From positions 16,050,828 to 16,114,827 of the forward strand of contig JADWOT020000001.1 in the NCBI GenBank assembly GCA_036345935.2: 64,000 nt of DNA, in the 5' to 3' direction. Below, piece by piece: positions 51,520 through 63,671 of this stretch (within the stretch, counting starts at the first letter, position 1; every line of letters starts with the position of its first letter). The stretch is from Taenia hydatigena. Its lineage: Eukaryota > Platyhelminthes > Cestoda > Cyclophyllidea > Taeniidae. A program made the position numbers and the translations under genes. The notes under the pieces were generated by a model that worked only from the letters and a program-made list of their open reading frames with translations, was not told the origin of the DNA and did not search any database.

Positions 51520-54500
51520 CAAAGGACTGGATTAATCTTGAGATTCCGAGTAGAAAACCTCAAGAAAGACAATGGAAATGGAAAGTAGCTTATGCAAAAG
51601 CGGTTTGCAATGCGTGCAGGATGGCACCGGATAGAGTTCTGGTTCATTGATTTGCGAGGATGGCAAGAACCTGTAAATGCACTCTTATATTTGCTATAAT
51701 GGGATTCCATTTCCATTTGTGGGGTAGGATTGCGAAGGTAAAGGCAAGTTAGGGTAGCTTCTCACTCTTCTGCAACCGGAACCCATGCACATGAGTTCCT
51801 CCTAGTGCTCGATTAATGTAAAAGCGCTAGAAATATGGTCGTGATGCACCCAAAATGGAGTCAACGCTTATGTAATTTAAACACTGAATGAGTTAGGCAG
51901 ACTCCTTTTTGCTCAAATAATGGGAGGAATCCTACATCTTATGGGCAGTGATGACTGCATTTTTACCATTATTGCACTTAAATCTATTCAAAAGAACTGG
52001 TTGGCATAGACATGCATTTTAGTTCATTGTCGTGCATGCACGCACTCATAAATATGATAAAGCGCACGATGGTCGCCCTCTGCCTAGTAGGTTATCCACG
52101 AAAATTGATAGTTTTTGCCGAGATAATTAAATCCGACTAAAATGCTAAATTGGGAAGACTTGCACCATCACCACCACAAATGCTATATGCACTAATGGGA
52201 TATTAACAGGCAAACTTGTGCAAAGATATGTCATGAATCACATGTTAATTTTAAAGAAAGTGGAAGCCAAAAATGCACTGAGATTATGAAGCGTGACGAA
52301 AGTAAGCATCAGAAGAGATCAATTCAATACGATTCTGGACTGGAACCAAGTGAACAACTAGTGAGCTCTCGAGTCCGGTAATAGTTGAGCCTGAGAAGAG
52401 TTTTAGCAGAGATCTGCTCTCTAAGCTGAGAGCACATTCCAAACAGCCTCTAACCGAAATAGGCACCTCCTGTGCAACATGAAAGCGACGTTAAACAACC
52501 CAACCTCTTACCGAGCACGCGTGTTGCATACGCATGGAAGTAGGCGTCGGTTTATTTTCCAGCGGCGTGCGTGCTTGCATGGATTCATGGATTCATTGCT
52601 TAAACTTTATAATTGCACGAAGTGATTAGCTTATTGGGCCACTTTTACAGCATCCGACACAATTTGAGCATTGGCTAAAATGCATACATCATGCCATGCT
52701 ACTCTGCAAAAGCGTAAAAAACAAACCACAATGTCAGCAGCAGCAGCTGCCTTTTCGATAGACAGTTAAATGTTATTAAAGGAATTTGTGTTGTCTCTTC
52801 TATAAATGCATTCATTTAGGATTATCATCGGCGTAAGGTGGGCCTCGGAGCCTCAGCCAAAATGCTAAAGTGTGCTCACTCCAAATTACTGGGTGCTCAC
52901 CTACTTCTATTTTATGAGTAGATGTCATTTGATTCCAATTGTTTGTCCATTTCACTTCACTGTGCAAGCCAATGTTTGGTTCATTTTACTATAGATGAAT
53001 GCACTAAAGCGTTTGCCACCTAATTTCGAGAATGAAGTTTACTTTAAGTATATTTTTTAAGGATCTGAATCATATGAAGATAAGAATGGATTGCATTTCG
53101 TACAGCATTTCGTACAGAAATGGCGCAGTACACTACTGGCTGCAATTTGAGCTGTGGCATAACGCAATGAATTATAATCTTTAGGCAATTTCGTAGGTTG
53201 CCAAAAGTGTGGTAGACTTTCAAAATAATTATGGACTGTTCTGTCTAGAGTGTTCGTAGACACGCCTGCGTTTTCTTCAACAAGTTGGTAGGGAATTAAT
53301 AAACTACTGCCGAAGTGCAGAGCCGACAGGAGCACTTCGTGCTTTGGGCGTTAATTTTAGCGTTAAAACAACACTGCTATAGCCGTCAACGAATATGCGG
53401 TTGTAAAGTATAAATGAAAAAAATTTACTTCCCTTTTTTTAACGATTGTGAGATACGAAGACCATTCGGACTGCGTCACACGCCGGATAGCGCGACGAGT
53501 GAATTCGGCTCGTGCGGTATGCATTGTATTAGGCTTACTGTCTATCATTGTAGGTATAACTTTAAACATCTTTAATTTAAGCCTGAGCTTTATTTGACAG
53601 GTAGGAAGTCTTCCAGTTCATGCATCCATTGCTCAACCATCAGCATGAAAAGAGAATGCCAAAATGCTAGCAGTACACACTGCTGTACCGCATTTGCAAA
53701 CTCTGTTTAATTCTGAAACACATTTGGGAAAGTGTCATGTTTGTTTTGCGCATATGTTTGAAGCAATGGAATCAAGAGGCTTAAAATCGTAGTGCATCAA
53801 AGAGCTTAGATAAGTCATTTACTCCGCCAGCATAAATGACATTGCACGGAGCCTTTAATACAGTTCCTTGCCTACCACTAAGCGTGCTAAGAACCACCGT
53901 ATACAATATAATACGGTTCAAGCACAGGGTTGGCTTATTGTAGCAACACCATTATGTTCACCCTGCCAAGGTTCTAAGTAAGCTCAATGACAGAGACTGC
54001 ATTTAAAAGCTCTCAAGTATTTGATTACCATGTGGCCAATCAGGAAGGCCCCAACTCTGGTTCATGCTGCTGAAAATGGAAGCATGAGATGAGGCTTTCT
54101 CTCTTATTGCTCCACATGGGGACTGATGTGAACACTCATTCACATACTTAGGCATATTGCATGAGGATGGATGCTCGAGGGTTGTAAAGCGACAACATTG
54201 ACGTGAGCATTCACAGAATGGACCGTAGCATGCAAATATAGTTATGTTTGAACAGCAAAATGCAATTTCACACCCGTCACATGCAGCCGCCCTGATGCTA
54301 GATGGAACGCAATGGATTATCAGTTAAGAAATTTGCTTAAAGTGCATAATCAAATGATTGGACATTCACTCAGGTTCCACAGGCTTCACTTCACTTCAGT
54401 AACCTTTGTAGACAGCGCATATGGGATTATAGGAAGGCAACAGTACAAAATGAGTGATTTAGCCCACAAAATGAGCATGCTGCATCTGCGCAGGTATGTA

Positions 54501-54960
54501 CGACGTCATATGTAAGGACTTTAAAGGACAGACATCGGCTTTACCATTCGGCTTGTTGCCACCCATCATTGCCTCTTGTGACGATTAACGAAAGAGGTAA
54601 GTACCTGAAAGGCAACAAAGAAAACAGGAAGAATGCAATCTACCCATTAATGCTTAAAGTCTACAGAGGAGCTAATTCACTGATAAGCGTATAAAGATCC
54701 AAATAAACTAACCTTTGATGAAGTTTAAATTAAAGCCAAGAATTTCTCCACCTGAAGCTAGTGAGTTTCACAGAGCTATTCGACACTCGTAGATCTTCCT
54801 CTATCACTCAATTAATCTCTAGATACCTCGCAGCTATCACGCCCAGGGTGTCTAGCCAGGCAGAATGCGCATAATTCTACTCTTGTCGACTGACTGACTA
54901 AACTGCCGAATGAATCAGTTCAAACGCTTGACAAGCCTTCGCTCTTTTAAAAATGTCTTC
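51520..54960. other. No supported gene
   Basis: Several ORFs of 60-92 codons lie on both strands without motif, paralog or splice support. A cagcagcagctgc stretch sits near 52737. No RNA genes seen. Confidence 0.45.
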
Positions 54961-55450
54961 TCGATAATAAGCTGCATGCAATTTCATTGTGTCAAAGAAG
55001 GGGCCAAAGGAAACGCACAATGAGTTGATGCAAAGTTCTTTGTATAGTTTTTTCCTCCTCAAGAAAGGCTTTAATGTTTGGGCCGTTATAAATCTTCCTG
55101 ACTGCTACCCTTAGCCTGCGTATGAGAACCGGACAAAATACACTGAAGTCACCTCTTCTCACATCCTTCTCTGGTTCCACATCCTAGCAATGGATGATCG
55201 GGTTCCATTACGCATCGTTAAACCCCAACCAGACTCGCTTGAAAGGTGGCGAGTCTTGCTGAAAAGGAGAAAGAGAATCGAAAAAACAGAGAGTGCAGAA
55301 AAGACTGACCTGCTTTACTGTCATTATGAGGCGCAATTCAGACTACCGTGTGTTTCTATTAAGAATTACCGCAGCAAGATGTTACACTCATGACAAGCTT
55401 TCGAACCCTAACTACGAATAGTTTTAGGGATCTTTTTATGATTATGGCAG
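54960..55450 (+). repeat. Duplicated block, partner 14600-15150
   Basis: Direct-orientation paralog of the block at 14.6 kb, covering the exon candidate and about 200 bp of its upstream flank. The two loci are about 40 kb apart. Confidence 0.5.
54992..55183 (-). CDS. Terminal-exon candidate B (paralog at 14639)
   Basis: Exon-like stretch following the acceptor ccattgctag, open for 63 codons from Asp-Val-Glu-Pro to WPLL and a stop. It shares FSVF, CP-x-LIRRLRVAV, KAF/KAV and EEE with candidate A, and differs by a 12-nt in-frame gap. Both copies keep an AG acceptor at or within a few codons of the same position. The family is unknown and upstream exons were not found. Confidence 0.35.
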   Translation of the reverse strand, partial: DVEPEKDVRRGDFSVFCPVLIRRLRVAVRKIYNGPNIKAFLEEEKTIQRTLHQLIVRFLWPLL

Positions 55451-55639
55451 TGACGAACTCTAGCACTCGTCTTGTTTGCCATCACCAGATCAGTCAGTTC
55501 TTCTCTACTTAGGCAAATGGAATGATTCTACTGACAAGGTATTGAGTAAAAGTGCAATTCTGGTATTTATGGCAAACTGTTGTAAGAATGTTGTAAGGAT
55601 TATTTCAAATGCTCTACCCAAACGCATTTACAGTTAAAT

Positions 55640-55860
55640 GGGGTTACTGCCGATGCAAAAACTCTGCGCGGGCAGCTCTGTTCAGCCTATCAACACGAGT
55701 CTCGTCTAACATTTCTTCAGCCATTGAGTGACTCCACCCGATTTGAGTGTGGCAGAGGCGCTTCTGAAGGATGCCCTCAAATACCGCAAACCGCCCAGTC
55801 ACAATTTCTTTGATGTTTCCCTCCACTTAGCCATGACGATTGTGACTGAGCTGTGAGTTG
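55640..55860 (+). repeat. Short repeat C, copy 1
   Basis: Shares a ctctgttcagccta/caatt block, a cttcagcc(a/c)ttgagtgactcca block and a cgatttgagtgtggcagagg block with 57720-57920 and, less well, 60860-61020. Minus-strand frame 55644-55826 is open for 60 codons, but the same frame is broken in copy 3. Confidence 0.5.
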
Positions 55861-55881
55861 TACTAATCACATAATGCAAGC

Positions 55882-55960
55882 TTACTGGAAGGCTTTCGTC
55901 CAACCGGGATTTGCAACCGCTTCATGCTTTTTCCCATTCTCTGGTGGCCGCATACTCGGG
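55882..55960 (-). pseudogene. C-terminal coding fragment (partner 61700-61779)
   Basis: The minus strand ends a frame with RPPENGKKHEAVANPGWTKA and two more residues before the stop. A plus-strand frame at 61700-61779 ends with a related peptide, sharing EAVAN-x-GW and the stop position. The two are inverted relative to each other. Upstream the frames do not align well. Family unknown. Confidence 0.35.
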
Positions 55961-55999
55961 GAATGATTTGCAGCACAGGCTCTAGTGTGAACAGGCTTG

Positions 56000-57710
56000 T
56001 AATTGAGCACCGAAGTGAGCAGAGGTGATAGCTCTATGCCGACGTGTAAGTGGCACAAATGGAGCACTGTGGAAGTGCCAAGTATTGATGCCTGACTGAA
56101 AATATTTTGATTTCCGTAAGACCTAAGTAGTAAGTCAGGAATGTCCTCTCCTCATCGTCTTTGCTATCAGAAAATAATTTTGTAAAATCGCACAAGACCG
56201 CAATAGTTTTCCTTTGACATAAACTAGTGATTCTTGTATCGGTGGGGTAATGCCTAATGGAATTGGTGCTTCGTGGCTGAGGCAACAACGCCAATCAATG
56301 TGTCACCCGTAATGGCACAAAGAGGTGGCAGCCCTGTCTCTGGCTCCATTATTCATAGCTGATATGACGCCACATGTGAATGTCACTGACGTGGATTGCA
56401 GACCAACAATTGGTACACAATTCCTGTGAGGGAGATTCTACTTTCCATCTACCTCTACTTTAATCTGATGCCGAGTGTAGCAAGCGTCACAATTCCTCGT
56501 CTTTGTACCCAAAACGCCCTTCACTGTGCCAATCCTCAACTGGTCCTCTGGTAAGTAGACAAGCAAGTGAAGGTATGAATGGGTAAGTAAGTCATTTTAA
56601 TTGGACGCAATAAAGTTGGCTTTAAGTGACCACAAAATAATTCCGGTTTCGGATGGAATATACAACCGCCGTACACTAACATTTTCTTAACCTCACCGAA
56701 ATTGGATGCGTGGAACTCCTCCCAGGAATCCAGTCAGCAAAAATGGAACTGAGTTGGGCGGAAATAGGCTTGGAGAGCCGAAATTTGACTCTCAAGAACT
56801 TCCCATACAACACTCGCTTAAATAAAACATGCGTTATTAGGGACGCACTGGTGATCGCCTGCTCTCATGAATGAAACCAAAAACTTTGTTTTGACCTTCA
56901 TAGAGGGGCTTTAGTGCAATTGGTACTTCAAGGATGTGGTAAATGCTATTATTTGCCTTTAGCAGATCAACAACACAACCATTTCATCAACAGTAAGGCA
57001 GCGGAATGAACGCCTTGCGGGTGTTAAAAGAAGAGGAGAGGATTTGGTTGAGTGCGCCTGAATGAGTACGAGTGTCATGCATCAACAATGCGCATTCCGT
57101 TAACAAAATCACTCTAGATTGCACCATTCTGGCCAAAAGCAACGCACTGGTCCAAATCCTTTTTAAGGCATTGCATTAAATAGGAGTCACTGCATTGCCA
57201 CAGTATTGCACAGCCCTTCTTGTCATTATTCTTTATGTGCTGCAACACGTTTAGTGCTTAACTCATGATCTTGGATAAGAAGACCGCCTTGATTTTTCAT
57301 CGCATTAGCTGCCCTCTGGGCCATCAGGCTCTGCAGCGCATGTCGAGAGAATAGCTCTATCATAGTCTAGTGTCTTCATTCGTCGTCAAGACAGTCTCGG
57401 TCAATGATGGCCTTATCAAATGTGTAGAGTGCTAATGCCTGGCTGCACGATTAATTAACGACCGTCTGCATGCATTAAACAACAGCAACACAAAGCACCA
57501 GTTGAGGGCGGCCTTTGCCAACGCATTTAATTACACTGAATTAGGGCAATGGATAGATACTCTAATTACTGTCATTGTCAGCTATGCCACGTCTCTCCTT
57601 TCACGTGCTTCTACTTTCCCAGCTTTTGATTACAATACATTTACCGAAATCATTTGCTTGTTGTTTTGAACGTAAGGTATACCCATTCGTAGGCTCTAAC
57701 AAGACGCATT
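56000..57710. other. No supported gene
   Basis: The best ORF is minus 56034-56294 (86 codons, including VLCDFTKLFSDSKDDEERTF), just upstream on the same strand of the fragment at 55882-55960. It could be an earlier part of that decayed gene, but a frame change separates them. The rest shows nothing. Confidence 0.35.
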
Positions 57711-57719
57711 AGCGGTTGA

Positions 57720-57920
57720 GTGTGGTGACTGCTTACGTAGGGCTCTGTTCAGCCAATTACATGCGCCTCGTGTGGTATCCATTCCTAACTTTGTCAGCCC
57801 TTAAGTGGCTCCACACGAGTTGGTTGTGACAAAGGCGCACTAGAAAAAAGGTGCCTCCAAATTAAGTTTTCTTTGACGTCTTCACCTGTTTATGTATGGC
57901 GCTCGTCATTGTGCACTGAA
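57720..57920 (+). repeat. Short repeat C, copy 2
   Basis: Second copy of the repeat at 55640-55860, same orientation. It includes ctctgttcagccaatt and a ttaagtggctccacacgag block. The following caatcacataacg matches ctaatcacataatg after copy 1. Confidence 0.5.
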
Positions 57921-60850
57921 CAGCGCCAATCACATAACGCGTGGTGCCACGGAGTCAATATTCACTGCGATGTGTTTTGTTTTTCTGGTATTGCTGCTAC
58001 TTCAAATCATCATGACATTAGTTTTTGCTCGACAACGCCTAAGACGGTGTTGTGAAGTCTATGGCACGCAGTTAGAAAGTACTGCGTAACACTAGGGAAC
58101 TACTTTCCTAATAGTTTTTACCAACATCATTGCTGCTGCATCAACAAAATGAGTTCCTACTCATTCTTATTTAAGGAAGGAAGAAAAGGTGGAGAAGAAT
58201 AGACAGGCCTGATGGAACGTCGGAGCAATAAGCTTGCCTAAGGATTGGCAGAGGGATGCAAACTTCGTTGCGACTATCACACAAATTTTTAGGCTACCAC
58301 TTGTCTCTTTGATGTCTCAGAGCATTTATGCCCTTTCTTTCAATCAGTCACCTGTACACTATAGCATCCAAAAATCCAAAGAGTCCCACAATCTTGCCTT
58401 TTCCCCAATATTTCACCACATCTGTGTTTAGCCACATAATTCTAGGTAATGAAACCGAGTAAAACGGAAGGGATTCGCTAACTTGTATACCATTCCAAAA
58501 ATAAGTACTTTTAATGGTAGAGAGATAGATAAAATAGGGCTTTTCATGCCTATCAGCAAGGAAATCAAATCGCACCTTCCGGGCTTCATGACCGCTGACG
58601 CAACGGTATGTTTACCTAAAAACTTACCTTCTCTTGCATCAGTCAAATGGGAAAGTGTACACATCTGCGCCCGTGGACAATCATATCTCCACAAGCAGCT
58701 AATTCGTCTGCATTAGGGTTTGATTAAAAGAAAGTGGCTTGGACTCAAACCACAGGTTACAGTGTAAGCAACTGGCCGCTTTAAACTAACACAGTTATTC
58801 GCTCTAATTAATACGTGTATGCACATTGTCTTTTGCAAAGTTTCGAACAAGATCTCCTCACGAATGTTTGGTAGCTATTCCAAAGTCGCGTAACGGATAC
58901 ACTGGTGGGTTACCGCCGGCCTAAGTTGTCACTATGACATTCTAATTTGTCAGTTGCCTTAGGTCCATCAAGTTGGGTGGCTCGCTCACAACCGCTGGTA
59001 GGAAGGGTGGCATGATGGTAAGACTAAGTGCTTTCGTATGGACATTGAAAGATTATGCTGGCATCACCCTCATTAGTTAGTTCGGCGTGACCTCCTATCT
59101 CTGCAACGCACTTCTGTTGTCAACGGCGACGAGCGAAGCTGGTGTACCATTTGCTACACGTTCATGGGACTTGAAACTGTTGATTTGTGGCGTTATTTTG
59201 ATTATGCACATTAGAGGCGTTAACATGAATGGCTGAAAAACCCATGTAAAAAGACAAATGCTTGTCAACAGTCAGAAAGCTAGCAAATTAAGTATTCGAA
59301 GTTGCTAGTTAATTTCTGTGTATAGCCACCCAATTTTGACAACATCTACTTCTTCTCTCCGGCCCTTCTTTGGGCCTGCACTCCACTTGGATTTATGTAA
59401 GCGTCATACTATTCAAAATTCTTTGACACAACTGCAGGTATTTTCCTAAATTTGGCCCACCTATGCGTTCATTCACTCTGACCGGCTTCAAGTGGCACTT
59501 CTTTCATTGATCGCTCAATCCCCCATCCACCTTGTGCTTATTCAATCCTCAATGAATCCAAGACTGATGTGTGTATTCATTGGATCCACCCATCCATGAA
59601 TACGTTCCTGTTCTGTGTTTCTTCATAAAACAACAGAAGTTAAGTTGGAGAATGATGACTCGTTTCTCACCGCAGTGGCCACAATCACCACTTCAGCAGT
59701 TGCCTACCTCCTTCGTGCACTTTGAACAAAATAAATCTCGTCCTAAATGCGGAGACCGGTGCTTCCTTATTGCCCCTTTATTGAAGTCAACCAAACAGTT
59801 CTCCGTTTTCTGAGGTACCATTGAATACTAGGCTGAAAAGTAAATGGATTCCTCGCCGAAGCTTGAGCTCTTGGTTGGTCAGCCTTTTTTTGGGCACTTG
59901 TAATTATTAATAACCTGTCGGACCTTGCATCACTTGATTCGCTCTCATGATAGCACAGCTGTGTGGACCTGGAGGCCAAATCCGAGTAATTGTGTGTCAT
60001 TGTCAACCTAAAATCAGGTATGCGCCTTAAATTAAGACTGGGGTGCTTCTTTGTTTTTGCATTGGTGCTTCTCTAACTCAGTAGCTATGAAGGAGCTCAT
60101 GACCACCAAATGGGGTTCTACTCGAAGTGGTGAGAAGTTTGCAAGTGTTGCACATTTCTACCTCTTACTACCTGATCTACAATAAGAGAAAAAGTAGTTT
60201 GGTAGAGGTGATTGACATATAGGTCCATATCATGCCTGCGTAGTAGAGTGCAGAACTGAATGCAACAAAGAGGGATGTGTAAGAACAGGAGGTTCGACTC
60301 CACACTGTGTGTTTCACTCCAGCTTCTTTGAGGGATAAAGATCTGAGTCGAGAAGAAGGGTGGCTGCATCAGCGTATGCCTAGAGCAGTGACAAACAGTA
60401 ATGTCAACACAACAGAATCGTTGAATTCATTACCCCTGGCCTCTCTGCAATACCATTTCTGAGGTGAGAGACATTTGTCCAATCATGTGTGAAGTACATA
60501 CTCCTGATTTTCATTCGTGGAAAATGTGCCTTGAGGACAGCTTGCGCTGTCACCCTTACAGAGACTAAGCCGTGCAAAGGAACGAAAATTTCTTCCACTT
60601 ACGACTGCATAAGGAGCTGATGGCTTGCGACTTCCAAACAGGGTCGATTGCATTGCTGCTCTTCTTCGGCCTCTGTACTCACACTCTCCCATGTCAAATG
60701 GTGCTCTCGTTTCCTTTATGCTCGGTGCCATTACCCAGCCATTGGCAACTCTTTAAAAATGTAGGCATTGCCGCCTGTATGCTTCGATTTAATTTCTTGT
60801 TCGAAGCATTGGCAGATAAATGCCACTACTGCTGATACGATAAAACCAAG
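57920..60850. other. No supported gene
   Basis: 58428-58716 is open on both strands, with protein-like readings on each (plus: ISTFNGREIDKIGLFMPISK). I cannot choose a strand and find no splice-linked partner. A B-box-like GGTTCGACTCC at about 60292 lacks a T-stem. Nothing else is supported. Confidence 0.4.
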
Positions 60851-60859
60851 TGTCTGACC

Positions 60860-61020
60860 CTGCTAAACCGATTGGCATGCGACTCGTCCAGTGCCTTGAG
60901 TGGCTCTACCTGATTTGGGTGTGACAGACACGACTTGGAATGCATGGTGCAGTAACTGTGGTGTAGGAATGCGTTCTATTAGCGCAAGTCTCCAAACTAC
61001 GCGCCAGTCACAGTGCGTGG
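60860..61020 (+). repeat. Short repeat C, copy 3
   Basis: Third and most diverged copy, with a ccttgagtggctctacctgatttgggtgtgacag block aligning to copies 1 and 2. Confidence 0.4.
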
Positions 61021-61509
61021 TGGCAAGGAACCGAAGTAAATGACAAGCAAGTTAGCATGTACATGGACACGACTTTATCGCTAATTGTTGAGGCTGCTTT
61101 GGTTCTTACAAGCAATATCTTTTAATTCAAAAAGAACATCTTTTAAATGAATTTGTTCTTATCCAATCCATTGCATTCAAGAAGTCTGGAGCTTCCTATT
61201 GCAATCTTTAACGCCTGACAGTATGCCAGGGAGGTAGCAGTCATTGTAATGACGAGGCATAGTGGTTATTCAAATTAAAGCTGACTGAAGCAAGCCTTGA
61301 TATCTCTTTAATATTGTCTAGTAACCAATCACGATCCTATGGTATCCTAATAACGCATTACAATTGAATTCTGGACAGTCACTTATTTGGATACAATTTT
61401 CTTGACTCTAGCTAACGGTACTTAACTCAATTACCGCCCACGAATGAAACTTACAGTCACAATGAGTAACGCAACTACGCAGCATAATATTTAGCCCCGA
61501 GACTCTGCT

Positions 61510-61779
61510 GTGCTACGACTTTCGCAATTTGCCTTTTTACCCAACCGATTTATGCTGAGGCAAGCAATGGCAGTGAGGCATCCGAATATTGTCAGTCGAG
61601 GGCCATTGTATGGAAGCTGCTACGCTCATACGTTTATGTTCCACAAACTCGTCAACTCACAAGTGTTTTTACACAGGATCCTCCATCGACCATCATTCCT
61701 TCAAGTTTGGCAGCCGGTAGCTAATGAGAGGAAGCTTGAAGCAGTGGCAAATACTGGTTGGATGATGGCATTGGAGTAG
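61510..61779 (+). pseudogene. ORF ending in the EAVAN-x-GW peptide
   Basis: An 89-codon frame ends with WQPVANERKLEAVANTGWMM and three more residues. The end matches the minus-strand fragment at 55882-55960, and the stop falls at nearly the same place. The upstream half has no match there. A start at 61510 is only the first ATG, with no promoter signal. It is best read as the tail of a decayed duplicate gene. Confidence 0.3.
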
Positions 61780-61900
61780 ATAGCGCACATCACAAATAGT
61801 TTTAGCATCATCAGCTGCAGCTGATATGCAGGTTAGAAAAGATTGTGGGAATCATCATCGTCAGAATATACGCGTTAGCATTTGTGGATTCCACGAAAGC

Positions 61901-63671
61901 ATGTCAACGGGTCCATCCATTGGCATCGACCTAGGAACAACGTTCTCGTGAGTTGGTGTTGTCCAGAACGGCAGGGTTGAAATCATAGTTAACGATCAGG
62001 GCAACCGCACAACGCCGAGTTGTGTTGATTTTACAGATCAGGAATGTCTCCTCGGTGAGGCTGCGAGGAGGCAGGCAGTTATGAACCCTACCAACATGGT
62101 ATTCGACGTAAAGCGTCTGATTGGATGCTATTTAAGGTAATAAATTCTGGAGGAGTACCAAAGATCGAGGTGCAGCACTGTGGCACGACAAAGCATTTCA
62201 TTGCTGAGCAGATCTCATCCATGGTACTGTCAAAGATGGAGAAGACAGCAGAGGCATACCTGGGCGAGTAGGTGACAGATGCTGTCATCACAGTGCCGGC
62301 GTACTTTAATGTCAACCAGCATCAGGCCACGATCGATGCTGGAGAACTGGTAGGTTTAAATGTGCTGCGCCTCATCAATGAGCCGACTGCAGCTGCCATC
62401 GCCTACGGTATGAATAAGAGTATCACCAGGCAGCGCAATGTGCTTATCTTAGATTGGGGCGGCGGCACCTTCGACGTCTCCATCATGTCCATACAGAATG
62501 AAAAAATTGAGGTGAAGGTGGTTGGCGGCGACATACACCTGGGTGACGACATTACTTCTCTATTGGTAGACCACTTCGTGAAGACATTCAAGAGGGACCA
62601 CGAAGGAACAGACTTGACAATCAAAAAAAGGTATCAACCGATTGAGAAAGGAGTGAGAGGAGGCAAAGAGGGTGTCGAGCTCGGCTGAGAATGCGAACAT
62701 TGAAGTAGTATTGTTGTTCAATGGCATTGATTTAATTGCAAATCTCACAAGGGCCATATTTGAGCAATTGTGCTCAGACCTCTTCAAAAGAACGATGGAT
62801 GCAGTAAAGACTGCGATGAGTGATGCAATGATAAAGAAGGCTGACATCAGCGAGATTGTGCTGATGGGTGGATCAACGCGTATTCCAAAGGTAGAGGAGG
62901 TGTTGCGGGACTTCTTTGATGGCAAAGAGGTGAGGAGATCCATCAGTGCAGACGAGGCAGTGGCTACGGTGCGGCTATTTTGGTGGCAAATTTGACCGGT
63001 GATGTGTCAACAGTGCCAAAGGGTTTGGTTTTGCCGAAAGTGGTCCCATTCTCTTTGGGTATTGATGAACATGGTGATATTATGGCGGCGGTGATAGAGC
63101 GTAACACGCCAGTTCCAGCTAAGGTGAAGAGAAAATTAATTAAACCTATCGACAACGCACCTGATATGCTGGTTCGCGTGCGTGAGGGCGAGTGTGTGAA
63201 GACGTGTGCCAACCACTTGTTGCGTGAGTTTTGGTTGACTAATCTCTCACCAGTACCGCGTGGTGAATGTGAAGTGAATATGACCTTCAAAATTGGCGAA
63301 AATGGCATCCTTCATGTGTCGGCAGTAGAAAAGTCGACAGGAATGCAAAATAGTATCATGACCACCAACTACAGGGATTGTATGTCTCAGAGGGAGATAG
63401 GGCAGAAATTTTTAAGGAGGAGGATGAGGAGGAGAAGATTAGATCGACAGCGAAGCGTGAGTTGGGGGACTACGTCTACAGCATAAGAAGGAAATCGGAG
63501 AAAGAGGAGATGAAGAAGGAGACATAGGAGGAGAATCAAGTCGCGATATTAGCGCGGTGTGAAGTGACGATCAGGTAGACGGACACCGAAGAAGAGGCCA
63601 TAAAGGACAAATACGAAGAAATGCGCAAACGGTTAGAGAGCATGTGCAGTCTTTTGATAAAACCGAAGTAG
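61901..63671 (+). pseudogene. hsp70: Cytosolic HSP70 pseudogene
   Basis: An intronless HSP70 body runs from ATG 61901. HSP70 is the ATP-driven chaperone of the cytosol. Recognisable in order: phosphate-1 loop [45 protein letters not shown], phosphate-2 loop [10 protein letters not shown] (first Leu now Trp), the FNGID segment, GGSTRIPKV, the substrate-binding region (VSAVEKSTG) and an acidic helical lid. Damage: TGA 61949 in the first motif, a deletion with frameshift at about 62140 that removes roughly 15 codons, TAG 62269, a frameshift near 62630, TGA 62654, a one-base loss near 62964, a frameshift near 63400, TAG 63525, TAG 63576 and a terminal TAG at 63669. The Gly-rich tail and EEVD end are absent. 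No TATA box or clear heat-shock element is visible upstream. Clearly non-functional. Confidence 0.93.

Larger units (their letters stand above)
47399..51520 (+). repeat. Segmental duplication, copy 2 (partner 1141-4900)
   Basis: Collinear with 1141-4900 as listed there. This copy keeps the TATA box and start of the secreted-protein ORF at 50339, which copy 1 has lost. It carries about 470 bp (49800-50270) without a partner, just upstream of that promoter. Confidence 0.8.

Noticed and set aside
60285..60310. B-box-like ggttcgactcc
   Set aside because: Flanks do not form a T-stem, and no A box lies at a suitable distance.
61850..61900. Heat-shock element upstream of the HSP70 pseudogene (ttccacgaa)
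   Set aside because: Spacing between TTC and GAA is three bases, not two, and there is no third unit.
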